This document shows, one piece after another, positions 42,590-53,010 of a stretch of 64,000 nucleotides of DNA (positions within the stretch are counted from its first letter, which is position 1; each line of letters begins with the position of its first letter). This DNA comes from Cladocopium goreaui (taxonomy: Eukaryota; Sar; Dinophyceae; Suessiales; Symbiodiniaceae), in assembly GCA_947184155.2 (NCBI GenBank), contig CAMXCT020005002.1:313995-377994 (forward strand). The letters are read 5' to 3'. The position numbers were made by a program, and so were the translations under genes. The notes under the pieces were generated by a model. It was not told where the DNA came from, did not search any database, and saw only the letters and a program-made list of their open reading frames with translations.

Positions 42590-43085
42590 GAGGATATATT
42601 GATAGATGGATGGATGGATGGATGGATGGATAGATAGATAGATAGAGGGATAGACGGCGAAGCCCAGCGAGAGAGAGAGAGAGAGAGAAAGATAAAATGG
42701 AATGGAATAGAATAGAATAGACTAGAATGGAATAGACAAGACTAGAATAGAATAGAATAGACTTAGAGTAGAGTAGAATAGGATAGCATAGAATAAGATA
42801 GACAGACAGATTCATGGATGGATTTATCGATCGATCGATAGATAGATATTGTAGATAGATAGACAGACCGATAGATAAATAGATTGATGGATGGATTGAT
42901 AGATATAGATAGATATGTAGGTAGGTAGATAGATAGATAGATAGATAAGATAGATAAGATAGAAAGATAGAAAGATAGAAAGATAGATAGATAGATAGAT
43001 AGAGATATAGATATAGATAGATAGATAGATAGATAGAGATATAGATATAGATAGATAGATAGATAGATAGGCAGACGGATAAATA
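42590..43085. repeat. GATA/GATG tetranucleotide arrays with AGAATAGAAT blocks
   Basis: About 500 bp of (GATA)n, (GATG)n, (GA)n and AATAG/ACTAG units. The IYLSIYLS-like reverse ORFs are repeat artefacts. Confidence 0.92.
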
Positions 43086-43217
43086 GACAACACGTCACCA
43101 CGCAGGAACACAACAACAAAGATAAGCGGATATAAACGGCCATTCATCCATGTAGCCCTGAGGAAACACAAAGAGACAGAAAGACCTGGCGAAGTTATTT
43201 GTTATTAGTTTGCTGAT

Positions 43218-43329
43218 CTGGTTGGTGGTTTGGAACATGACGTTTATTTTTCCCATCATATTGGGAATGTCATCATCCCAACTGACGAACTCATATTTTT
43301 CAGAGGGGTTGAAACCAACCACCAACTAG
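43218..43329. mobile_element. MITE family B
   Basis: CTGGTTGGTGGTTTGGAAC ... GAAACCAACCACCAACTAG. Confidence 0.85.
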
Positions 43330-43353
43330 ATTAGTTTGACGATGTTTAATGGT

Positions 43354-43534
43354 TACCCTTTAGTAAACGTTTACAGTTTCTTATGGAAAATCACCATTTT
43401 CAATCATTTTCAATGGGTAAATCCAGTATAAATGAACAATTTTCAATATTTTCTTATGGAAAATCACCATTTTCAATGGGTAAATCACCATTTTCTTATG
43501 GAAAATCCACCTTTTTCAATATTCCCAGAGGGTC
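43354..43534. mobile_element. Hairpin MITE family A, internally expanded
   Basis: TACCCTTTAGTAAACG at the left and CCCAGAGGGTC at the right. The TTCTTATGGAAAATCACC block is repeated three times. It ends 7 bp before the exon at 43,542. Confidence 0.75.
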
Positions 43535-43541
43535 ACTGCAG

Positions 43542-43590
43542 AATCTGTACAAATGCACCGAGGAAAGGACTTTGCGCAGCGGAAGTTGCA
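43542..43590 (+). CDS. Candidate short host exon
   Basis: The acceptor GGTCACTGCAG sits directly on the end of a family A MITE. Reads NLYKCTEERTLRSGSC. Confidence 0.45.
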
Positions 43591-43659
43591 GCTGGATGTG
43601 AGACTTGGATGACTTGACTTCCCATTGGCAAATGAATAACTTCACCACTTGGGGAATCT

Positions 43660-44072
43660 AGAGGAAACATATAGGAAATATATGGGAAATATATAGGAAA
43701 CATATAGGAAGCATAGGAAATATATAGGAAACATATAGGAAATATATGGGAAATATATAGGAAACGTATAGGAAACATATAGGAAATATATAGGAAACAT
43801 ATAGGAAATATATGGGAAATATATAGGAAACATATAGGAAACATATAGGAAATATATAGGAAACATATAGGAAATATATGGGAAATATATAGGAAACATA
43901 TAGGAAACATATAGGAAATATATAGGAAACATATAGGAAATATATGGGAAATATATAGGAAACATATAGGAAACATATAGGAAATATATGGGAAATATAT
44001 GGGAAATATATGGGAAACATATAGGAAACATATAGGAAATATATGGGAAATATATGGGAAATATATGGGAAT
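43660..44072. repeat. 11-bp minisatellite
   Basis: About 37 units of the type GGAAACATATA / GGAAATATATG. All three reverse frames are open (YISYMFPICFL-like) because 11 is not a multiple of three. Confidence 0.92.
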
Positions 44073-44125
44073 ATGTCATATGTTGATTTTTTTTCGGAGG
44101 AAAGGCCATCTTAAGCACACCCCAG

Positions 44126-44210
44126 CTGACTCTACATTTAGATCGCTTGGGGCCATGGATCTACGCCGTGTTCGGCCACATCGGTGGATGAGCTATAACC
44201 TCTTCAGGTT
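44126..44210 (+). CDS. Candidate host exon (unknown protein)
   Basis: Acceptor AGCACACCCCAG ends at 44,125. A frame reads LTLHLDRLGPWIYAVFGHIG; another (FRSLGAMDLRRVRPHRWMS) runs to CTTCAG|GTTAGT at 44,211. Confidence 0.45.
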
Positions 44211-44301
44211 AGTGAACTATTATCAAGTGTACTTGAGTGAACTATCTGGAGGATAGTGAAAACCTTAGCGAACTGATACCGAGTTCTTTAGTGAATGACT
44301 G

Positions 44302-44406
44302 CTGGTTGGTGGTTTCAAACATGTTTTATTTTCCATAATTTATGGGATACGGGATAATCCTTCCCATTGACTAATATTTTTCAAGATGGTTAAAACCACC
44401 AACCAG
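44302..44406. mobile_element. MITE family B
   Basis: CTGGTTGGTGGTTTCAAAC ... AAAACCACCAACCAG. Confidence 0.88.
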
Positions 44407-44756
44407 ACTATATTTCATGAAGGTTTTGGAGGAAAAATCAGAATCTACCGACAAAAAGGTTGATCAAAGACCATGAAAATCTTCAGGAGGATATGGTCCA
44501 AATTTTACCCATACCTATGGGACCATCAGCAGGTCAGCCGGTTTGTTGCTGAAATCTCTGCACACATCCCAGATTTTTCCATAAAACAAAAAATCTGCAA
44601 TAATTCCTGCACCCCATCAGTTTTTTCATTCTAGACCCGATGTTGCTAATTCTACGGGTTCGAATCCAGAAAAGTTAAACGACATGTATGTATATATATA
44701 TGTGTGTGTGTGTAAACATGTGTGTGTGTGTGTAATATACTACCCCAGGTTCATAG

Positions 44757-44852
44757 GAAGACGTGCCACAAGTGCCATAGCGAATTTCCAAGGAAGTTCC
44801 CGGGTGACGCACAGGAGGCACCAGCGCCCTTCGAAGAGTCGCTTGGAAGGAG
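44757..44852 (+). CDS. Candidate host exon with CHKCH zinc-type motif
   Basis: Acceptor CCCCAGGTTCATAG ends at 44,756 and the donor is GTTGAC at 44,853. Reads KTCHKCHSEFPRKFPGDAQE then APAPFEESLGR. C-x2-C-H suggests metal binding. Other frames are open, so moderate. Confidence 0.5.
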
Positions 44853-44887
44853 TTGACCAGGAACTGGAAAATGAGAGTTTTGAATAG

Positions 44888-45130
44888 ACTTATCAATCTA
44901 CATTTCTGAATTTCTAACATAGCTATGGAAAATCACAATCCTTTATAGGTAAATCAACTATAACTATCCTATAATGTGGGCAAAACAATGTCATAAACCA
45001 TCCCCCAAATCACAATTTTTATAGGTACGGTGGTATGGTTACCATTCCCAGTCATGGGTGGTAAAAATGGCATTGTTTTACCCATTTTTACCCACATTCG
45101 TCAACTTATCAATCTACATTTCTGAATTTC
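44888..45130. repeat. 27-bp direct repeat flanking a family A fragment and a family C element
   Basis: ACTTATCAATCTACATTTCT plus GAATTTC occurs at 44,888-44,914 and 45,104-45,130. Between them lie a family A left half (from 44,915) and a family C copy (about 44,977-45,099, ending TTTTACCCACATT). Confidence 0.8.
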
Positions 45131-45537
45131 ATGAATGATTTTTTCAGTGTAATGACCGGAAGGTGCAGATGGGGTAGCTACTAGCGATGTTTGTCCAAGA
45201 TTGCCCAGATCTCACATAATTGTCAATGGCAATAGTTTGACCACGAATAAGAAAAATATTGTTGTTGGAAACATATTTAATATCTAAACGGTGTAAGATG
45301 ATTCAGACAATATAAACTAAAACCCCTTGCCACATCAATACAATATACAGACAAGCTTAAGAGAATCGCACAAATAATATACACATATCTGGATCAATTA
45401 TACCGACTTCATTGCGACCTCACAGGAATTATGGTTTAGATATAGGGGATCATCCTCATATCTACTCATATCTACTCAAACCAAGCCTTCATAAATCTTT
45501 GCCAAGCTTTCCCCGCAAAGACTTCCCAAAATCTCAG

Positions 45538-45652
45538 GATTTTGGTGGCCTCCGGTGCTCGCGCTCTGGCCCTGTTCTCCCCCAGCTGTTGCGCTGTGGT
45601 GGCGCTCAGCGAGCTCTCAGCGAAGCTGGAGACACGACTCGAGAAATCGGAG
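45538..45652 (+). CDS. Candidate host exon, coiled-coil-like
   Basis: Acceptor CCCAAAATCTCAG ends at 45,537 and the donor is GTTGGG at 45,653. Reads ILVASGARALALFSPSCCAV then VALSELSAKLETRLEKSE, in strongly GC-ending codons. Ends in phase 0, matching the start of the exon at 46,783. Confidence 0.65.
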
Positions 45653-46261
45653 GTTGGGCGGCTGGATTTTTGCCTGGGAAAGTCACGGAAAAACAATGGG
45701 AAAACATTTTTGAAAAAATCTATGGAAAAACATGATTTCAATGGTTTCGGAGGTTTTCCGATGTCGAGCCGATTTTAAGAAAAGCTATGTCCAATGATGT
45801 CGTCGCTTGCCAAACCGATGCGTGAGGCCCTGGTAGTGTCGCCGCGACCAGGGCAGAAGCTGGTGAAGGTGGCATGGCATCCCATGAGCGATGTCACTTG
45901 GATGGCAAAAGATGGGGAGTTTACATGATTTTACCCGCAAAGATGGTGGTTTTGCCATCAAAAAATGATAGCTAATCATGAGGTAAAGCAAGTTGCAATA
46001 CAAGTGTTGGCGTGTATTCTGATACCCTGAAGCTGTTGCGAAAAAAAAATGTAAACATCCAAGCTGAAATATGGCAACTTTGCAGGGTATCTAAGATTAA
46101 TGAGTAGCCTTGACATGCTAAAAGGGGAATCGTCGGCATCCTGCTTACAGACTGAGAGAGACTATTCTACAGACGCCGCCTGCACCAAGGGAGACCCCTG
46201 GCGATGGAGAGAGATAGACTCAGATAGACTGTATACTTGGATGTGCACCCATATTATGCCC

Positions 46262-46475
46262 CAATTATAATGGGATTTTATAGTGATTTAATGGGATTTT
46301 ATAGTGATTTAATGGGATTTTATAGTGATTTAATGGGATTTTATAGTGATTTAATGCGATTTTATAGTGATTTAATGGGATTTATAGTGATTTAATGGGA
46401 TTTTATAGTGATTTAATGGGATTTATAGTGATTTAATGGGATTTTATAGTGATTCAATGGGATATGAATGGGATA
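46262..46475. repeat. 20-21-bp minisatellite (AATGGGATTTTATAGTGATTT), about 10 copies
   Basis: It abuts a family A element on its right. The same array with the same neighbour lies at 49,424-49,568. Confidence 0.9.
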
Positions 46476-46582
46476 TACCCTCTGGTAAATAAACATAGAC
46501 CCTGAAAATCACCAATGTTTAATGGAAACTAGTCTTCCAACCCCGATGACTGCCAGGGTCTATGTTTATTTACCAGGGGGTA
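46476..46582. mobile_element. Hairpin MITE family A, subtype with GACCCTGAAAATCACC core
   Basis: TACCCTCTGGTAAATAAAC ... TTATTTACCAGGGGGTA, with a core GATGACTGCCAGGGTC not found in the common subtype. Confidence 0.88.
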
Positions 46583-46782
46583 TAATTTAATTGATGTTGA
46601 ATAATTACCGGCTTATAAACCATTTACTAACTGGTGGCAGACCTGATGGATTTGCATCTCAGATAATAAACGGCTAATTAGTTTAACCATATGAATTACC
46701 TGACATATTTGGGTTGTGTCCCCAGTTATATACTGTTATATATGGGTTCTGAGTTATGAGTTATGTTGACCACTTGCAATAG

Positions 46783-46912
46783 GACACCATTCGGACCATG
46801 CCCGAGGCGCATCTCGGCGTCCTCTTCAGCGATGGCAGTTGGTCGTTGTTGAACCTTGGAGCGTCGTCCGTTGGTATCAAAACCACCATCACGGAGCACC
46901 ATGTTCAGCCTG
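46783..46912 (+). CDS. Candidate host exon, FHA-like segment
   Basis: The acceptor ACTTGCAATAG ends at 46,782 and the donor is GTTGAC at 46,913. Reads DTIRTMPEAHLG, then VLFSDGSWSLLNLGASSVGI and KTTITEHHVQPG. The W-x-L-x-N/D-L-G-x-S-x-x-G pattern and final PG resemble the forkhead-associated phosphothreonine-binding fold; this is by eye. In phase with the exon at 45,538. Confidence 0.62.
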
Positions 46913-46948
46913 GTTGACACAACATGACACAACTGTCAGAGCCAAACT

Positions 46949-47058
46949 GCTTGGTGGTTTCAAACATGACTTTTATTTTCCGTAAGATATAGGATAATCC
47001 TTCCCATTGACTTTCATATTTTTCAAGATGGTTAAAACATGTTAAAACCACCAGCAAA
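46949..47058. mobile_element. MITE family B with a recognisable empty site elsewhere
   Basis: CTGCTTGGTGGTTTCAAAC ... AAAACCACCAGCAA. The flanks (CAACTGTCAGAGCCAAA / ACAGGTGTAGCCTTAC) occur joined without an insert at 48,547-48,576. Confidence 0.82.
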
Positions 47059-47574
47059 CAGGTGTAGCCTTACCAATAAGCACTTCATAATCATCACAGC
47101 TGATGTTTGCTTTGTTAAGCCGCTTTTTTTTGGGGGGGGTACCCTCCTGGGTGGCGGTGGCTGCGGGCGGTCCACCTTGTGGAGCCCAGGTTGAGTGAAG
47201 TCAGCTACTGTTGTTTGTTTAAAAATCAATAATCTAGAGAGAAATTCTATACCAGTAACTAACCACGAATTGGATTATCAATGTATTAACCTCACCTACA
47301 AAGTGGTAATCCACTTGCAACTCATTGCTTACAATTTTACACTGTAGTCTAAGCTTCTGCAACAATCCATCCGGAATCCATTTGTAACCCATCTAGCATC
47401 AATCCACCTAGAATCCAATCATGCCCCGGAGAGATATTTCTGAGTTCGGGTAAGATTAATCCAATCCATCATACCATCTATAATGCAATTATGGATACAA
47501 TCCACTAAACAAAAAAGACACATCCATCTACAGTACTGAATTCAGTAATATTTATATATGCATATAGCCACATC

Positions 47575-47690
47575 ATTCACATATATATATATGTTAGACT
47601 GACTTCAGTTATAGTACTGAATTCAGTTATAAGTTATAATCATATATATATATTATATATAATTATATCTATATATATATGTTATAGGCT
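47575..47690. repeat. TA-rich tracts
   Basis: Several TATATATAT runs separated by two copies of AGTACTGAATTCAGT-type sequence. Confidence 0.75.
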
Positions 47691-47764
47691 CCAGGATCCA
47701 AAAAAGTCATCCATCTTTTTTGTTCAATCCCCAGGACTCCCATGATGGGGCCCATCCCATCCCA

Positions 47765-47821
47765 GGAACTTGGCGCTGTCCTTGGATGAGCCGGAAGTCC
47801 ACTTCCCGGCACCATTAATGG
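47765..47821 (+). CDS. Candidate short host exon
   Basis: After CATCCCATCCCAG the frame reads NLALSLDEPEVHFPAPLM before GTGCCA. A stronger acceptor (TTTTTTGTTCAATCCCCAG) ends 30 bp upstream. A CCATGGCTATCC triplet repeat follows. Confidence 0.45.
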
Positions 47822-48479
47822 GTGCCATGGCTATCCCATGGCTATCCCATGGCTATCCCAGGCCGAAATCTATAGATCTTACAGTGACATGGCCTCACAT
47901 GGCCCAAGAAAAACACTTAAAAATGCTATGAAATCATTTTAAAAAAAAATCATATGACATAACTCCATATAACTAAGGTGATATATCATTGTTATCAATC
48001 CCATTTGTGATTGTTAAGAATTGTTAAGGGCAAAAACTGTAGATCTGTCGTGGAGTTTGTTAGCTATTGACTGATGTTTGCAAATCCCAATTATAAGCCA
48101 TCTAATAAAGATATCCCATAGGGATATCTACTTTGATGATCTACTTTGCAATTGGGATAGTTTGTGTGGTTTATGAACCCAGCACCGACCAGATAGTAGA
48201 GATGAAATTGCGGTGGATGATCAACTCAGTACCCATCTTGACCCATCTAACACAGAGGGAAGATGTGCAGATCCCGTTCCTCACATGATGAAATTTATCA
48301 TAGCTATAATAAACACCTCCAGGAACTCTGGCTTTAAATTGGATCTGTAAATTTTGGTGCCCAACTGACAAGGGAGTGCATTATTGAGAGATGGCTTAAA
48401 CGGACCTTGCACAAGGCCGCGGCCGTTGAGGTCAAATCATACCCAACAAACACCTGTCTGAGCAACAGAAAACAAACAG

Positions 48480-48548
48480 ATACCCGCTGGTAATTTGTTA
48501 CAAAGCTATTGAACATGGCCGTTTATAGTTTATTGAAAATGGCCACAA
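48480..48548. mobile_element. Hairpin MITE family A, left half only
   Basis: TACCCGCTGGTAATTTGTTAC to TGAAAATGGCC, then cut off. Confidence 0.65.
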
Positions 48549-48577
48549 CTGTCAAAGCCAAACAGGTGTAGCCTTAC

Positions 48578-48676
48578 CTGGTTGGTGGTTTGGAACATTT
48601 TTTATTTTCCATAATGGGAATAATCATCCCAACTGACTTTCATATTTTTCAGAGGGGTTGAAATACCACCAACCAG
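48578..48676. mobile_element. MITE family B, intact
   Basis: CTGGTTGGTGGTTTGGAAC ... GAAATACCACCAACCAG. Confidence 0.9.
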
Positions 48677-49254
48677 GAAAACAAAGAGAAATGGGACAGT
48701 GCCAATACTGGACATGTCAATGGAATTTCGTCAGAAACAATTCATGAGGGGTGAATGATCCAGTGAGCCTCCACGGGGATCCTGACAACAAATCCTAAAT
48801 CGGCAGCGTACAATCGGCAGCAATGTCCCTGCATGTTTGCTTAGATCATCTTTTACGATCCACAACTATAAATGATCCAGATCCACATTTGTACCTTATT
48901 TTTTAAAATCACATTTGTACCTTGATCCACTTCTTATATAAATGTTCTTAATCCACACCTTATAGACTTGCCATAGGCATCCATAAGCATCCATAAGCCA
49001 TAAGCCATAGTTCAGTTCAGAATCCCCATTCACATCAACCATTAACTAGAGAGATATCTACAATATAACCCTACTTATATAGTTGCTTAACAATCCCATC
49101 TAATTATATTATTTTGTTGTGTGTTATATATTTAAAAAAAAAAACTATCAATCTACCATAAACCCTATAGTATCCTATAGTTAACCTGCCCCTTACACCA
49201 TCTTACACCAACTTAACGCCTTCCGACCTGGTCTCACCACGACCTTCAACCCAG

Positions 49255-49397
49255 GTGCCGAGATCTCCGTGGACTTCCAGTTCCTGGCGCCCAACGAGGA
49301 CGGCCGCGGCGAGACCCCGGAGGATCTCTGGCTGTCGATGACGGTCGTCTTCCTGGCCGCCTCGGGGCGTTGCCTGGCCTCCGGTTGTGTCGGGCAG
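49255..49397 (+). CDS. Candidate host exon, GC-rich
   Basis: Acceptor CGACCTTCAACCCAG ends at 49,254 and the donor is GTCGGG at 49,398. Reads AEISVDFQFLAPNEDGRGET, then PEDLWLSMTVVFLAASGRCL. Strong bias to C/G at third positions. A family A element starts 13 bp after the exon end. Family not recognised. Confidence 0.68.
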
Positions 49398-49409
49398 GTC
49401 GGGGGAAGA

Positions 49410-49679
49410 TACCCTCTGGTAAATTTAATGGGATTTTATAGTGATTTAATGGGATTTAATGGGATTTATAGTGATTTAATGGGATTTTATAGTGATTTAA
49501 TGGGATTTAATGGGATTTATAGTGATTCAATGGGATTTATAGTGATTCAATGGGATATGAATGGGATATACCCTTTGGTAAATTAACTTGTTGACCCTGA
49601 AAATCGCCAATTTTGAGTGGAAACTAATCTTCCAACCCCGATGACTGCCAGGGTCGAACTGTTAATTTACTGGAGGGTA
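49410..49679. mobile_element. Composite: family A end, 20-21-bp array, family A element
   Basis: A family A left end (TACCCTCTGGTAAATTT) at 49,410 runs straight into the AATGGGATTTTATAGTGATT array, then a GACCCTGAAAATCGCC-type family A copy (49,569-49,679, ending TTTACTGGAGGGTA). Confidence 0.82.
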
Positions 49680-49700
49680 TCTGTAGCCAATGGCAGGATA

Positions 49701-49816
49701 GACCCTCTGGTAAACGGTAACAAAAAACGATGGAAAGATCCACCATTAAAAAATGGGAAAACTCGCGAACTTTATATGGCCATGTTCAATAGCTATTTTG
49801 ACATAACCAGAGGGTA
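49701..49816. mobile_element. Hairpin MITE family A
   Basis: GACCCTCTGGTAAACGGTAAC ends in ACATAACCAGAGGGTA. Confidence 0.85.
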
Positions 49817-49867
49817 GCAGGATCAATTTTTGGTAAAGTTGAGAATCTATGAGAATCTCCATGCCTG

Positions 49868-49973
49868 GTTGCTTCAACCGTCGTGGTTGACCAAGGCATC
49901 TCCTATCGGAATCCGGTGCTGCCTTCGGCAGCGGTACTGAGCATCTTGGTGAATGGTAGGGGAACAAATTGAT
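49868..49973 (+). CDS. Candidate host exon (unknown protein)
   Basis: Frame without ATG reads STVVVDQGISYRNPVLPSAA then VLSILVNGRGTN. Splice ends unresolved. Confidence 0.45.
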
Positions 49974-50427
49974 ATTTTGCACAATGACTTAGCTTTGGTT
50001 GGATTTTGGTTGAACATTTCCACTAATACCTTCACGTTTCAGTTTTCCCTTGCCAAAACCACGTCGGTTGCTGGTTGAAAGAAACCTTGTTTTATCTTGG
50101 GATTCCGTTAAAGATATTTGAACCGGCCCAAGTTTGCAAAATCTACCTAAATCCCCAAATACCCACATGTTTGTATGATAATTTCTTCCCAACTCTTTCC
50201 CCCTTCATATTGAACACCGAGTAGAAACCATCTAGCCACAGTTATAATCGCAATAAAAACCATATAACACACTAATTAATCACCATAAACATCTTAAAAT
50301 CCCACTTAATCACAAAAAAAAAACTCAATTTAATCACCATAAAAACCACATTTAATGACCATAAACCCACATTTATCCATGATTGTTCACCAACTTCGCC
50401 CCTCTCACCGTGGCCTCCGTTGCCCAG

Positions 50428-50563
50428 GCCGCCGCAGCTGCGAGGCGCTGCAGCTGGCGCTGGCGCAGGCCGCGTCCAGCGACGACTTCGCAGCGCAGCT
50501 GGCGGGGCAGCTGCAGACGTCGCAGGTGGAGGAGGTGCTGCTGCTGAGACACCGGCGACCTGG
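50428..50563 (+). CDS. Candidate host exon, alanine-rich coiled coil
   Basis: Acceptor CCTCCGTTGCCCAG ends at 50,427. Reads ALQLALAQAASSDDFAAQLA then GQLQTSQVEEVLLLRHR. The donor could be GTGGAG at 50,525 or GTGGAT near 50,564. A clear heptad-like helix with GC-ending codons. Confidence 0.68.
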
Positions 50564-50869
50564 TGGATGGTCTTCTCAGGCTATAGGCTGAGCAGAAAAA
50601 ACCTGGGGAAATCCTGTGGGAATCCTATGGATATAGGGAATTATAGTGGGATTTTTTTATGGGATATATTGAATTTCTAGGAAATGATGGTTTTTTTAAA
50701 TAGGATATAATGATGTGGATGGTGTTGTGGTGAGATCATGGGGGATATGATGGAAAGTCCCACCCAAAAATTGCCATGAGCGGGTGAAATTAATGGTGTT
50801 AATGGAGTGCCCCACCTTATTTAACCAAGCCCTCTGATACCATGGGCTGATATGGGCTGTTTGGAGAAA

Positions 50870-51097
50870 CATGGACGGTGAACTGCTTTGGACCTTGTAC
50901 TTGGATCAAAAGATGTTGGTCAGATCGAACCTACCAAAAAGATGTCAGAAAAGCAAGCCATGTTCTGTTCCCGGAGCACTGGTCAACTATTGTCTCATCA
51001 CGGCCGGTTGGGGATGGCTCCAAGGCATCATCTGCATGGGGGAGCCCAGCCCTTCTCTTTGTCACTTTGGCTGCCTTAAACTCGTGCTGAGTCTGGG
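50870..51097 (+). CDS. Candidate host exon, frame uncertain
   Basis: All three + frames are open for 60 or more codons; the frame reaching the canonical GTAAGA at 51,098 includes VNYCLITAGWGWLQGIICMG. Such triple openness lowers certainty. Confidence 0.4.
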
Positions 51098-51644
51098 GTA
51101 AGACATGCGGATTTTCATGATTTTCATGCGTTCTCCTTTGGGGTCACGGTTTCAGGCTGTTTCTTACAGTGATATTGCAGATTTCTTAGGCAGTTTGCTT
51201 TTCACATGGCTTATTGTCCAGAATTGCGAGCTTTTCAAACTTATTGGCTTGATTTGCACACCTGCAAATCACATGGGTATGGGTTTCAATCCTTAATTGG
51301 TCCAGTTTTGAATTATTTGAGTCAGGTAATTGATTACCCCGGTGTTTACAACCCCAAAATATCAGCCTTACTGTGGGGTGCAGTTTAAGTTTTGATTGGA
51401 TATACAATGACATACAATGACATATAATGATACATAACTTAACTTAACTATATATAGTTGTACGGTTATCAGGCTGTCACCATGGTATTCCACCCATTTA
51501 TCTATCTATTTGACACCAACTGCACGAAGTAGTAATTCATATCAGTACATCCACCAAACATCAATCCACCGTATAGATTCACCATACAAAAATCCACCAT
51601 TTTGTCCTGCGTTTTTCCCCATGTTCCAGCCATGTTTTTCCCAG

Positions 51645-51732
51645 GTCCTCCACGGGGCTGCTGGAGCAAGTCGTGGAGGAAGCCGTTTCGGTTTCATCCG
51701 AGCGCAGCTCCTCCAGCTTTTGCAGCTTGCAG
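51645..51732 (+). CDS. Candidate host exon
   Basis: Acceptor CCATGTTTTTCCCAG ends at 51,644 and the donor is GTGGGA at 51,733. Reads GLLEQVVEEAVSVSSERSSS; a second frame (RAQLLQLLQLA) is open. Good splice sites. Confidence 0.62.
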
Positions 51733-52453
51733 GTGGGAAGTCGTCACTGGTGCCATGGCTGGGGACAGGATTACCGTATGACTGGGTAAATTATAACGAC
51801 CTCACTGCGACCGAAGACTGGAAATCATGGTTAGTAAGGGAAATTATCCCCAAATGGCCTTAATTCAGGTTAGTGAAAGATTTTAATTTACCCAGATATG
51901 ATTGGGGAATAACCATCCACCTATACCAGCCATTGTTATGGTACAAAAAAAGGTTTTGACCTATCCCATATTTGGGGAATAAGCAGTTATTTTAAGTTTA
52001 GGACTTCAGGGTTTTGATGGATTATATAATTACCCCTTGCATCATGCAGTCGTCATGGATGACCATGACTTAGTATAGGCTAACGTCGGGTGACCACTGG
52101 GGACCCCCCATGACTTCAGAACCCCCCGTTTAGTAGCTAGGATACGATGGGACCAGTATAGAATAGTATATATATATATGTAAATGATTATAATGATGGA
52201 CATTTGAATGGGATTCCAGTGGGATATTAATTGGATATTGATTGGATATTACTGGACTATTAAGGGAAAAATTGAGGTTTGTGTGGTAAACCCAATGCCA
52301 TGAACTATCCCCAAGTGGTAGGTTTATGGCATTGGGCTTCCAACAGTGAATTATTTTACCATAAATGACCACAGATGGGAATATGATGAACCACTAATTT
52401 ACAACTAATATAACTGCAACTATGATATACCACATTATCGTAATATTACTAAT

Positions 52454-52556
52454 GTGGGTAAAACAAGAATAAACCACCCATTTGGGAATGGTACACATAC
52501 CACCTACAAAAATTGTGATTAGCGGGATGGTTTATGACATGTTTTACCCACATTAA
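52454..52556. mobile_element. MITE family C, copy 2
   Basis: TAATGTGGGTAAAAC ... GTTTTACCCACATTA. Followed by a linker and a family B copy that match 31,526-31,717. Confidence 0.78.
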
Positions 52557-52649
52557 TGGATTATTAACATGTACTAATCCATAGATCCCTCCAACTAATG
52601 TACCTGCAACCATAATATACCACATTATTGTAATATTATTATACTATAT

Positions 52650-52751
52650 CTGGTTGATGGTTTGGAACATTTTTCATTTTTCCATATATTGGGAAGTTCA
52701 TCATCCCAACTGACTTTCATATTTTTCAGAGGGGTTCAAACCACCAACCAG
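52650..52751. mobile_element. MITE family B
   Basis: CTGGTTGATGGTTTGGAAC ... CAAACCACCAACCAG. A family A element starts 2 bp later. Confidence 0.88.
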
Positions 52752-52752
52752 A

Positions 52753-52857
52753 TACCCTCTGGTAATTTAACATAGCTATAGAAAATCACAATTTTTAATA
52801 GGTAAACCATCTATAAATGGGCCATTTTCCATAGCTATGTTAGTTTACCAGAGGGTA
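52753..52857. mobile_element. Hairpin MITE family A, intact
   Basis: TACCCTCTGGTAATTTAAC ... TAGTTTACCAGAGGGTA; ends 30 bp before the next exon. Confidence 0.9.
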
Positions 52858-52887
52858 TGTTCTAGTATGTTAACCCATCGGTTGCAG

Positions 52888-53010
52888 GTCTGCTGTTCCT
52901 CTCCACTCCTCGTCATCGCCCGCGCCGCGCGCCGCGGTAACGTTGAGCTGCTGGCGCTGGAGGCGGCCATCGGACCCTACGGCGCCCAGGGCGCCGTGGC
53001 GGCGCGACGC
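52888..53010 (+). CDS. Candidate host exon, alanine-rich helix
   Basis: Acceptor CCCATCGGTTGCAG ends at 52,887. Reads VCCSSPLLVIA, then RAARRGNVELLALEAAIGPY and GAQGAVAARRLG. The ARRGNVELLALE stretch loosely recalls an ankyrin-type helix pair. The donor is not clear; GTGGCG near 52,996 is possible. Confidence 0.65.

Noticed and set aside
42576-43171. Reverse ORFs rich in IYLSIYLS
   Set aside because: GATA-array translations.
43533-44118. Three overlapping reverse ORFs with YISYMFPICFL repeats
   Set aside because: Produced by the 11-bp minisatellite in all three frames.
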